NCBI GenBank assembly: GCA_902802265.1 | Contig: CADCLN010000017.1 | Span: 35,466-99,465 of the forward strand | DNA length: 64,000 bases | Reading direction: 5' to 3' | Origin: an uncultured Bacteroidales bacterium | Lineage (GTDB): Bacteria > Bacteroidota > Bacteroidia > Bacteroidales > Bacteroidaceae | In this document: piece after piece, positions 10,079 through 17,302 of the stretch | How the letters are laid out: each line of letters starts with the position of its first letter | Numbering within the stretch: the first letter of the stretch is position 1 | Position numbers and translations under genes: made by a program | The notes under the pieces: generated by a model | What the model was told of the DNA's origin: nothing | Seen by the model: only the letters and a program-made list of their open reading frames with translations | Databases searched by the model: none

Positions 10079-10232
10079 GTAGCACAGTTCTCCCACTTCA
10101 GTAGCACAGTTCTCCTACTTCAGTAGCACAGTTTTCCTACTTCAGCAGCACAGTTCTCTCACTTCAGTAGCAAAGTTTTCCTACTTCAGCAGCAAAGTTC
10201 TCCCACTTCGGTAGCACAGTTTTCCCACTTCA
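10079..10232. repeat. Seven tandem copies of a 22-bp repeat
   Basis: Seven head-to-tail 22-bp units start at 10079, 10101, 10123, 10145, 10167, 10189 and 10211. Each begins G(T/C)AGCA(C/A)AGTT and ends (C/T)(T/C)(C/T)ACTTC(A/G). Units differ at only a few positions and there is no spacer, so it is a tandem array and not CRISPR. The last unit can pair with the bases just beyond it: GCACAGTTTTC (10214-10224) is the exact complement of GAAAACTGTGC (10237-10247). The unit length is not a multiple of three and no long frame crosses the array. Confidence 0.9.
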
Positions 10233-10365
10233 GTACGAAAACTGTGCCGTTGATTTTATGGCTAATTCGTGTTTTTTCATTAAACATAAATGACCATGAA
10301 TTAGCCACGAATTTTTGTTTCGGCCTGTATTGTTTTTGAAAAAAGGGCTTTTTCTTTCCAATAAA
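10233..10365. other. Non-coding stretch with inverted repeat
   Basis: No gene is seen. TGGCTAATTC (10259-10268) and GAATTAGCCA (10298-10307) form a perfect 10-bp inverted repeat with a 29-nt loop. AATTCGTG (10264-10271) and CACGAATT (10306-10313) extend the pairing in another register. No T run suited to termination follows directly. Confidence 0.5.
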
Positions 10366-10396
10366 TTTGCTTTTTCCGTTCCTATGTTATACCTTT
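10366..10396 (+). promoter_or_regulatory. Strong consensus promoter without an intact gene behind it
   Basis: TTTG at 10366-10369 and TACCTTTG at 10389-10396, separated by 19 bp and followed by CAGC. This is a near-ideal Bacteroidetes promoter. The first start codon behind it leads only into a broken signal-peptide remnant (10433-10506). It may now drive rfbA, whose ATG is 199 bp downstream. Confidence 0.75.
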
Positions 10397-10432
10397 GCAG
10401 CAATTTAATACTATCTATAAATCGATACGATT

Positions 10433-10506
10433 ATGACCTTTTCAACGATTTCTGCTGCTCCTTGCAGCCATTGTGCTGAGCTCTGGCAGCCAGGCACAAG
10501 TGATTA
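10433..10506 (+). pseudogene. Remnant of a secreted-protein gene (signal peptide only)
   Basis: After the ATG at 10433 a one-base frame change lets the DNA read F-Q-R-F-L-L-L-L-A-A-I-V-L-S-S-G-S-Q-A-Q, a textbook signal peptide with an A-x-A-like cleavage site. The mature part is missing: the sequence runs directly into the heptamer repeats at 10507. As it stands the ATG frame gives only 24 residues and ends at a TAA. I read this as the 5' stub of a deleted or replaced gene. No family can be named. Confidence 0.55.
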
Positions 10507-10576
10507 ACCATTTACTATTTACCATTTACCATTTACCATTTACTATATTCTTCATTCTTCATTCTTCATTCTTCAT
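10507..10576 (+). repeat. Heptamer repeat block (ACCATTT)n-(ATTCTTC)n
   Basis: Tandem ACCATTT heptamers pass through TTTACTATA into tandem ATTCTTC heptamers ending CATTT. The same string occurs inverted at 18659-18730 and in shorter form at 17232-17289. It lies directly upstream of rfbA and would form an unstructured A/U-rich leader. Confidence 0.85.
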
Positions 10577-10594
10577 TTAAAAAATTAAAACAAC

Positions 10595-11488
10595 ATGAAA
10601 GGTATTGTATTAGCAGGCGGTTCGGGCACACGCCTTTACCCCATCACCAAGGGAGTGAGCAAACAGCTTATCCCGATTTTCGATAAACCCATGGTTTATT
10701 ATCCCGTGAGTGTGTTGATGCTGGCGGGCATCCGCGACATCCTCATCATTTCCACTCCGTATGACTTGCCTGGCTTCAAGCGTCTCTTGGGAGACGGCAG
10801 CGACTACGGCGTACACTTTGAGTATGCCGAACAACCTTCGCCCGACGGACTGGCACAGGCGTTCATCATTGGCGAGAAGTTCGTGGGCAATGACGATGTG
10901 TGCCTCGTGCTGGGCGACAACATCTTCCACGGTCGTGGCTTCTCGGGTATGCTGAAGGAGTGTGTGGAGAATGCTGCGAAGGGCAAGGCTTCTGTCTTTG
11001 GCTACTGGGTGCAGGACCCCGAGCGTTACGGCGTGGCTGAGTTTGACGAAGAGGGCAACTGCCTGAGCATCGAGGAAAAGCCGAAGGAACCGAAGTCGAA
11101 CTTTGCCGTGGTGGGACTGTATTTCTATCCCAACAAAGTGGTGGAGGTTGCCAAGCACATCAAACCTTCGCCACGGGGCGAACTGGAAATCACCACGGTG
11201 AACCAGGAATTCCTGAAGGAGAAGAACCTGAAGGTGCAGCTGCTGGGCCGCGGCTTTGCCTGGCTGGACACGGGCACCCACGATTCACTCTCCGAAGCCA
11301 GTACGTTCATCGAGGTATTGGAGAAGCGCACGGGTTTGAAGATTGCTTGTCTGGAAGGCATCGCTTATCATCAGGGCTGGATTACTACCGAGAAGCTGCG
11401 CGAACTGGCTCAGCCGATGATTAAGAATCAGTATGGACAGTATCTGCTGAAACTGGCCGACACGAAATATTTCGGAGAGGTTAAGTAG
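10595..11488 (+). CDS. rfbA: Glucose-1-phosphate thymidylyltransferase
   Basis: Makes dTDP-glucose from dTTP and glucose-1-phosphate, the first step toward dTDP-rhamnose and other deoxysugars for surface glycans. The N-terminus carries the nucleotide-binding motif '[15 protein letters not shown]', followed by '[15 protein letters not shown]', the metal-site region '[10 protein letters not shown]' and the lysine motif '[11 protein letters not shown]'. The length of 297 residues is typical of RmlA. No rfbB, C or D is next to it here, so the rest of the pathway must lie elsewhere. The start is the only sensible Met; it follows 'taaaacaac' without a Shine-Dalgarno sequence. Confidence 0.95.
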   Translation: MKGIVLAGGSGTRLYPITKGVSKQLIPIFDKPMVYYPVSVLMLAGIRDILIISTPYDLPGFKRLLGDGSDYGVHFEYAEQPSPDGLAQAFIIGEKFVGNDDVCLVLGDNIFHGRGFSGMLKECVENAAKGKASVFGYWVQDPERYGVAEFDEEGNCLSIEEKPKEPKSNFAVVGLYFYPNKVVEVAKHIKPSPRGELEITTVNQEFLKEKNLKVQLLGRGFAWLDTGTHDSLSEASTFIEVLEKRTGLKIACLEGIAYHQGWITTEKLRELAQPMIKNQYGQYLLKLADTKYFGEVK

Positions 11489-11563
11489 GACTCGGATTAC
11501 TCGTTTTTTTTGACTACGAACCTTTAGCTCGACGAAGTCAATTTAACGAACCTTTAGCGAACA

Positions 11564-12952
11564 ATGTATTACTCAGATTTCAAGGCCTTTAGTTTTCCCT
11601 CGAAAGGGAGAGTTAGAGAGAATCTTCTCTGTGTCCTTTGTCTTTTTTGTGCCCTCTGTGCCCCCTGCGAGGCCCAGGAGTATCGGGAGACAGTTATTAC
11701 GGATGCGCCGTTCCCAATGAAACCTATCAAGGAGTTTATCTTTCCCGAAAAGATGTTCCCCATTACGAAGTATGGGGCAAAAGCGGATGGCAAGACACTT
11801 TGCACGAAGGCTTTTCAGCGGGCAATGGCTGCCTGCAACAAGGCGGGCGGCGGCTATGTGGTGGTGCCAGCAGGTAAATGGCTGACGGGAGCCATCCATT
11901 TCAAGTCGAATTGCAATCTGCGTTTAGAGGCAGGGGCTGTGGTGGAGTTTACGGACAATCCCAAGGACTATCTGCCTGCTGTGCATACGACGTGGGAGGG
12001 TGTGGAGTGTTACAACTATTCGCCCCTGATCTATGCATACGATTGTGAGAATGTTGCCATTTCGGGTACAGGCAAACTGGCTCCACGGATGACGTACTGG
12101 AAGACGTGGTTCAGTCGTCCGAAGTCGCACGTCGAAGCAACACGGCGGCTATATACCTGGTGTTCGGAGTATGCCGACATGCAGGTGCGACAGGTGGCAG
12201 ACACACTCAGCCGTATGCGTCCGCACCTGATTCAGTTCAACCGTTGCAAGAATGTGCTTTTGGAGAACTTCACCATTCGCGAAAGTCCTTTCTGGACCAT
12301 ACATATATATATGTGTGACGGCGGCATTGCCCGTGGACTGGATGTCTATGCACACGGACACAATAACGACGGCATCGACATCGACATGACGAAGAACTTC
12401 CTGGTGGAGAATTGCCAGTTTGACCAGGGCGACGATGCTGTCGTCATCAAGGCGGGGCGCAATCAGGATGCTTGGCGGCTGAATTGTCCCACGGAGAACA
12501 TCGTCATCAGGAACTGCACCATTCACAAGGGGCATACCTTGCTGGGCATTGGTTCGGAACTGTCGGGCGGCATTCGCAATGTGTATATGACGAACTGCAA
12601 GATGGATGGTTCGGTGCTGCGTCTTTACTATGTGAAGACAAACCATCGGCGTGGTGGTTTCGTGGAGAATGTTTGGCTGAAGGGAGCCAAGGTGAACTAT
12701 TGCCAGGAAGTCATTGCGCTGACTACCGACGTGGTGTATCAATGGAAAGACTTCCCTGACTATGAAACCCGCATTACCCGCATTGACGGTCTCCACATAG
12801 AAGACGTGCAGGTGGACTCCTGCGACAAAGTGATTACGTTGATGGGTGACCAGCGTCTGCCTGTCAAGAATGTCACTATCAAGAATGTGAAGGTGGGAAA
12901 GTATAAGAAGAAGTTCTGCGAAGTGGAGAATGTGGAAAATATAGAACTGTAA
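11564..12952 (+). CDS. Glycoside hydrolase family 28 (polygalacturonase-like)
   Basis: Exported enzyme expected to cleave galacturonic-acid or rhamnogalacturonan linkages in pectin. The right-handed beta-helix carries the GH28 motifs: NNDG at 267-270 (NTDG in most members, catalytic Asp 269), GDD with catalytic Asp 290 and 291, and GH with His 324 (GHG in most). The fourth motif (RIK) is not obvious; 'YYVKTN' occupies its place. There is a Cys/Leu-rich signal peptide (about residues 18-38, ending CEA). The codons for that signal lie in low-complexity DNA (CTCTGTGTCC-like units), and ATG 11564 is the only Met before it. The next gene encodes a pectin-binding type of beta-helix protein, which supports a role in pectin use. 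Confidence 0.88.
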   Translation: MYYSDFKAFSFPSKGRVRENLLCVLCLFCALCAPCEAQEYRETVITDAPFPMKPIKEFIFPEKMFPITKYGAKADGKTLCTKAFQRAMAACNKAGGGYVVVPAGKWLTGAIHFKSNCNLRLEAGAVVEFTDNPKDYLPAVHTTWEGVECYNYSPLIYAYDCENVAISGTGKLAPRMTYWKTWFSRPKSHVEATRRLYTWCSEYADMQVRQVADTLSRMRPHLIQFNRCKNVLLENFTIRESPFWTIHIYMCDGGIARGLDVYAHGHNNDGIDIDMTKNFLVENCQFDQGDDAVVIKAGRNQDAWRLNCPTENIVIRNCTIHKGHTLLGIGSELSGGIRNVYMTNCKMDGSVLRLYYVKTNHRRGGFVENVWLKGAKVNYCQEVIALTTDVVYQWKDFPDYETRITRIDGLHIEDVQVDSCDKVITLMGDQRLPVKNVTIKNVKVGKYKKKFCEVENVENIEL

Positions 12953-13057
12953 AAAGAGAGTAAAAGGTTAAAAGGGGATGGTATTATCCTTTTTATTTAA
13001 CAATTCCTTTTTAACTTTTAACTTTTGCAGGATAATAGGTTTGCTTAAACCTTCGTT

Positions 13058-13102
13058 TTAGTGTTGTGTCTAAGGTTTGTATTCTCTTAGGCACAACACT
13101 AA
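13058..13102 (+). promoter_or_regulatory. 17-bp stem-loop in the leader of the beta-helix lipoprotein gene
   Basis: Bases 13058-13074 pair with 13086-13102 over 17 positions with a single G-T wobble, around an 11-nt loop (13075-13085). The stem contains AGTGTTGTG / CACAACACT. It ends 28 nt before the ATG at 13131 and is followed by CTATTTACC, not a T run, so it is more likely a leader structure or operator than a terminator. Confidence 0.65.
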
Positions 13103-13130
13103 CTATTTACCTATTAACAACCCTTATTCT

Positions 13131-15035
13131 ATGTACACTAAATTATTGATTCCAATTGGAATGCTATTGTGTTTTGTGGCTTGTACGAAAGATGATGAGT
13201 CAGATGACTTTACATTTGCAAATGGCAATGCTGCCACAAATGTTGCAAGTCTTACTGTTGATGCTGGCGATGATTTTGAAATGTTTTCCGTAGAACTGAA
13301 TGCTGCAGCCCTCGCCGAAGCGGAAACCATTCCTGCTGATGCCACCAATGAAAGCTATGAAGACTATGTGGAGAACGAGGACGCGTGGAAAAACAATTTT
13401 ACGCTGACTTTTACGGACAACGATGTGGCCATAGAGGGCTATGACGAAAGTGACACCGATTTTTTGTTTGCGAAGGATGGTGCCCACTTGACGGTCATAG
13501 CTCAAAAGAAAGCACATTACATTCTGAAAGGTGCGTCTGCCGATGGTTCGCTGACAATCATGGGTGAAGAAAAGAAAGCTTGGGTGGAATTGGCGGGATT
13601 GACATTGACCAATCCCACAGGATCTGCCCTGCAGAAGTTGGTTGATAAGCGTATGTTCTTGACGGTAGATGATGGTACTGCCAATACACTCTGCGACGGT
13701 TCAATTTATACGGACGACACCCAGAAGGGAACTGTTTATTCCAAAGGAAAACTGATTATTAATGGTACGGGACTGTTGAACATCAAGTCGGTGGGCACAA
13801 ATAAAAATGGCTTGCACAGCAGCGACTACATCCGTTTTCGTAAGAATACGAATATCGGCATCTATGCAACGACAAAGAATGCCGTGCGTGGTGTTGACGG
13901 CATCCTGATAGACGGCGGTGTGCTGAACATTACGGTGAGTAGTGCAGCAGGTAAGGGACTTTCCACAGATGGCTATATGGAGGTGAATGGTGGGCGTACT
14001 ACGGTTATCACCACTGGAGGCGGTGTGTATGAAGACGGCGAAACCTCAGCCTGTGCCTGTATCAAAACGGATAGTATCTTTCGCATGAATGCTGGCGAAC
14101 TCTGGCTGAAGAGTACGGGGCAGGGCGGAAAAGGAATCAGTAGTGACCAGGAGATTTATCTGAACGGCGGAACTGTGCGTGTCATCACAACAGGTACACG
14201 CTATACCTATGGTAGCACTTCATCCGGAGGTGGACGCGGTGGTGACATGGGTGGCAGTTCATCTTCTGCCAACCGTACATCACCCAAGGGAATAAAGGGA
14301 GATAAGAATCTTTATATCTCAGGTGGTGACATTGCTGTGAGGTGTACAGGCGGAGAAGGGAGCGAGGGAATAGAAAGCAAGGCTGCCGTGGTCATTTCTG
14401 GCGGCGTGATTCAGGCCAGTTGCTACGATGACTGTATTAATGCCAAGTCAAGTCTCGGGGTCAGTGGCGGCAAGGTGTATGCTTACAGTTCCAACAATGA
14501 CGGCATAGACTCGAATGGTACGCTTTCTATTTCTGATGGAGTGGTTGTCGCTTCGGGTACCAACACCCCCGAAGAAGGTATTGACTGTGATCAGAATAAT
14601 TTTGTCATAACTGGTGGTTATGTCATCGGCGTAGGTGGTGCATCCAGTACACCGACAGCCAGCAGTTGCACACAACCTTCGGTCATCTATGGAGGCAGTG
14701 GTACACAGGGTACAGTGGTTACACTGGTCGATGCGAATGGAGCGCATGTGCTTTCTTACACCATTCCGCGCACTTACAGCCAGATGACAATGCTTGTCAG
14801 CAGTCCGTCACTTTCCAAGGACAATACCTATTATCTTTATGCGGGTGCGACCTTGACAGGCACTTCTGCCTTTCATGGTCTGTTGACCGATGGATCGCTC
14901 TCCAGCTTAGGCACATCGCTCGGTTCTGCCACACTCAGTAGCATGGTCGTGACGGTTGGCAATGTCGGTGGAGGCATGGGAGGCAACCCTATGGGCGGAG
15001 GAGGTATGCCTGGCGATTTTGGCGGTCGCAAATAG
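13131..15035 (+). CDS. DUF4353 carbohydrate-binding beta-helix lipoprotein
   Basis: A surface or periplasmic lipoprotein of about 634 residues. The ATG at 13131 starts 'MYTKLLIPIGMLLCFVACTKDD', a clean lipoprotein signal with Cys at the lipobox; an upstream in-frame start at 13077 would fall inside the leader hairpin. Repeated Gly-rich rungs such as 'KGISSDQEIYLNGGTVRV', 'GIKGDKNLYISGG' and 'GIDSNGTLSISDG' mark a parallel beta-helix of the DUF4353 type. That family includes Cthe_2159 of Clostridium thermocellum, described as a cellulose/pectin-binding protein. A Gly/Ser-rich loop lies near residue 365 and the C-terminus is Gly/Met-rich (GGGMGGNPMGGGGM). The neighbouring GH28 gene suggests a pectin-related job. 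Confidence 0.8.
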   Translation: MYTKLLIPIGMLLCFVACTKDDESDDFTFANGNAATNVASLTVDAGDDFEMFSVELNAAALAEAETIPADATNESYEDYVENEDAWKNNFTLTFTDNDVAIEGYDESDTDFLFAKDGAHLTVIAQKKAHYILKGASADGSLTIMGEEKKAWVELAGLTLTNPTGSALQKLVDKRMFLTVDDGTANTLCDGSIYTDDTQKGTVYSKGKLIINGTGLLNIKSVGTNKNGLHSSDYIRFRKNTNIGIYATTKNAVRGVDGILIDGGVLNITVSSAAGKGLSTDGYMEVNGGRTTVITTGGGVYEDGETSACACIKTDSIFRMNAGELWLKSTGQGGKGISSDQEIYLNGGTVRVITTGTRYTYGSTSSGGGRGGDMGGSSSSANRTSPKGIKGDKNLYISGGDIAVRCTGGEGSEGIESKAAVVISGGVIQASCYDDCINAKSSLGVSGGKVYAYSSNNDGIDSNGTLSISDGVVVASGTNTPEEGIDCDQNNFVITGGYVIGVGGASSTPTASSCTQPSVIYGGSGTQGTVVTLVDANGAHVLSYTIPRTYSQMTMLVSSPSLSKDNTYYLYAGATLTGTSAFHGLLTDGSLSSLGTSLGSATLSSMVVTVGNVGGGMGGNPMGGGGMPGDFGGRK

Positions 15036-15039
15036 TCTC

Positions 15040-16338
15040 TCACATCACCAATTCCTTGCAGAACTTATCTTGAAACTCGCGGGCATCGGCCACGGGCATG
15101 TCTATGTTGAGAATGACAAAGGCGTACCAGTGGCCGTTGCTGCCTTTGGCATAGCCTGCCAAACCGCTGCCGCCGATGGTGACAAGGGTGCCCGTCTTGC
15201 AGAAGATTTTGCCGACACAGGGCGTGTTTTCCATGCGGAAAATCAAGGTGCCTGTGCGTTCTCCGCAGGCGGGGCTTGGGAGGGCTTCATGAATGAAGTA
15301 ACGGAAGATGGGCTTTTCCTTGTAGGCATAGCGCAGCAGGTGTATCAGGAAGGCCGCGGTCAGGCGGTTGTCTGGCGAAAGTCCGCTGCCGTCGTTGATG
15401 ACAAGTCCCGAAGTGGGGTAGTCGATGTCCAGTTCGTGCTTCATAAAGGTGTGAAGCACATTTCCCTCGTAAAGCCTTCCATAGACATGGTTCAGATGCC
15501 AATAGAGCGCATCTGCCTTGATGTTGCTGGAGTGTAGCAGCATGGGGGTGATGACCTCGGTGAGTCGGTGTGGGACGTCGGTCAGCAGGGTGGCACCACA
15601 TTCGGCCATGTCGATGGCAAGTCGGTGGCACAGCGGACTGTTTTCGGAGTCGTGTGCAGCGATGTCGTGTCCTGCAAAGAGTGGATTTTCCTTGAACTGT
15701 ATGCCTTGTGCTGCCAGTTGCGCAAGGAACTCACGCTGGACATGCTTTTCACCTTTCAGCAGGATGGGCAACCGGTTGTAGGGAATGTCCCACGACTTGG
15801 CAGAGGGGTGTGCTTTCAGGGTGTCGGTTTTTGCCAAATCGAAGATGATGTCGCCTTCAATGCGTCGAATGCCTCGGTCTTTGAGTGCCTGGGCAAAACC
15901 TTCAAACGTTTCAAACAGCGGGTCGTCGTCGGTCTGCACAATCACACTGCCGTAGAGGATGCCTTGTTGTATGTCGCCCTTGATGCTCAGTCGGTTGTGG
16001 AACTCATAGTCCATGCCCATATACTTCAGTGCTGCCACCGCAGTAAGCAGTTTCAGACACGAAGCTGGAGGAATGTGTTCCTGATCTCGGAAGGCATAGA
16101 GGGGTTCGCCGAGGGTCAAGTCAAATACGCTGATGCTCAGTTGTTCATCAGTCATTCGCTGTTTGTGATGAACGGCATGGTCCAACCGTTCTGCCAATAG
16201 GGTGTCCAGTTCGTAACGGGTGATGCTGTCGCTGTCTTGTTCAGAAGCATTCCGCTTCGTCCCGCAGCCGCCACAGCTGCCTAAGCAGAGTGGCATGGTG
16301 AATAATACCATGTACCATATACAAATTTTATTTACCAT
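15040..16338 (-). CDS. dacB: D-alanyl-D-alanine carboxypeptidase, PBP4 family (peptidase S13)
   Basis: Peptidoglycan carboxy/endopeptidase in the periplasm. All three active-site motifs are present: SxxK as S93-C-L-K96, SxN as S270-S-N272, and KTG at 381-383. A second family segment 'NDGSGLSPDNRLT' lies near 315. The N-terminus 'MPLCLGSCGG' is a lipoprotein signal, so the enzyme is probably membrane-anchored. At 432 residues it is a little shorter than E. coli DacB. Its start codon ATG-GTA-AAT-AAA belongs to the dispersed AATGGTA/TTTACCA repeat. The gene faces the beta-helix gene with only 4 bp between the stop codons. Confidence 0.93.
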   Translation of the reverse strand: MVNKICIWYMVLFTMPLCLGSCGGCGTKRNASEQDSDSITRYELDTLLAERLDHAVHHKQRMTDEQLSISVFDLTLGEPLYAFRDQEHIPPASCLKLLTAVAALKYMGMDYEFHNRLSIKGDIQQGILYGSVIVQTDDDPLFETFEGFAQALKDRGIRRIEGDIIFDLAKTDTLKAHPSAKSWDIPYNRLPILLKGEKHVQREFLAQLAAQGIQFKENPLFAGHDIAAHDSENSPLCHRLAIDMAECGATLLTDVPHRLTEVITPMLLHSSNIKADALYWHLNHVYGRLYEGNVLHTFMKHELDIDYPTSGLVINDGSGLSPDNRLTAAFLIHLLRYAYKEKPIFRYFIHEALPSPACGERTGTLIFRMENTPCVGKIFCKTGTLVTIGGSGLAGYAKGSNGHWYAFVILNIDMPVADAREFQDKFCKELVM

Positions 16339-16382
16339 TTTAAGAGGGGGGGCTCAGAGGGGGTCTGGGGCTTATTTACTAT
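16323..16382 (-). repeat. Dispersed TTTACCA / AGAGGGGG repeat at the dacB start
   Basis: Contains ATTTACCATTTTA, then AGAGGGGGGCTCAGAGGGGGTC and TTTACTATTTAC. It is related to the heptamer block at 10507-10576 and to 17232-17289. It spans the dacB start codon and fills the gap to the stop of the upstream patatin gene. Confidence 0.7.
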
Positions 16383-17240
16383 TTACTTTGTTCCTAAAAA
16401 CGTTTTGATTTTTTCCAAATATGCTTCGCCTTGTGTTCGTCCCGTCAGATAGACACGGCGAAGTTCTGCCGGCTTCTTTTCGGTACGGCGGATATGCAGC
16501 GGTTCGTCGGGGAAGATGAGCAGCACATTGCCAGCCTGTTCTTCCTTGTAGAGGTAGTCCAATTGTGCATTGTACATGTTGTGTCGCCGAGCCATGATTT
16601 CTGCTACTTTGGGGTATTTCCGCATAAACAACCGAAACAGCGGAACGAGGCGAGAAGGTTTTTTCCTGAAACCGCGTGGCTGGGTCAGGATGACGATGTT
16701 GCGGTCATAACCCAGTTGCTGTGTATGTTGCAGGGGAATGCTGTCAACCATGCCGCCGTCGAGCAGCAGTTTGCCATCCAGCAGAATGGGTTTTGAGACA
16801 AGGGGCATGGACGATGTGGCTCGAATCCATTCCAGGGCTTCGTAGTCGATGTGGGTGAGTTGCCGATAGACAGGTTTTCCCGTCTGAATGTCGGTGCATA
16901 CAAGATGAAACGCCGTAGGGTCTTTTTCAAAGGTCTCGATGTCGAACACGTCAATCTCGGTCGGTACGGTGTGATAGCAGAAGGTGGCATCGAACAGGTT
17001 TCCTGTGCGCCACCAGTTTCGCAGACTCATGTAGCGAGGGTCGCTCATCAGTGCGGCATTGTATCGCAAGGCCCGCCCTGGCTGATGGGATTTGTAGTTG
17101 CATCCGAAACAGGCTCCTGCCGATACACCCACTATGCCATCTACCTTGATGCCTTGTTCGCACATCAAATCAACTATGCCCATCGTGAACATACCACGCA
17201 TTCCGCCGCCTTCGAGTACTAAACCAACTTTATTTACCAT
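16383..17240 (-). CDS. Patatin-like phospholipase
   Basis: Cytoplasmic or membrane-associated acyl hydrolase with a Ser-Asp dyad. The oxyanion motif GGGMRG is at 11-16, the nucleophile motif GVSAG at 38-42 (Ser40) and the Asp motif DGG at 161-163. No signal peptide is seen and the length (285) fits the short RssA/YjjU-type bacterial patatins. The start ATG-GTA-AAT-AAA-GTT lies in the dispersed AATGGTA repeat, and a near-identical ATG-GTA-AAT-AAA-ATT precedes it by a few codons. It is in the same direction as dacB, 44 bp upstream of it, so the two may share a transcript. The substrate is unknown. Confidence 0.9.
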   Translation of the reverse strand: MVNKVGLVLEGGGMRGMFTMGIVDLMCEQGIKVDGIVGVSAGACFGCNYKSHQPGRALRYNAALMSDPRYMSLRNWWRTGNLFDATFCYHTVPTEIDVFDIETFEKDPTAFHLVCTDIQTGKPVYRQLTHIDYEALEWIRATSSMPLVSKPILLDGKLLLDGGMVDSIPLQHTQQLGYDRNIVILTQPRGFRKKPSRLVPLFRLFMRKYPKVAEIMARRHNMYNAQLDYLYKEEQAGNVLLIFPDEPLHIRRTEKKPAELRRVYLTGRTQGEAYLEKIKTFLGTK

Positions 17241-17289
17241 TTTCCAATTTTATTTACCATTTACCATATTCTTCATTTAGAGGGGGTCT
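17232..17289 (-). repeat. Dispersed heptamer / AGAGGGGGTC repeat
   Basis: TTTACCAT, ATTTACCATTTACC, ATATTCTTCATTT and AGAGGGGGTC follow each other. It has the same composition as 10507-10576, ends a few bases beyond the patatin start, and runs toward the phosphatase stop at 17303. Confidence 0.75.
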
Positions 17290-17302
17290 TTTTTCCCCTT
17301 TT

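Noticed and set aside
10079-10232. CRISPR array
   Set aside because: Units are contiguous 22-bp repeats without unique spacers and no cas gene is in the window.
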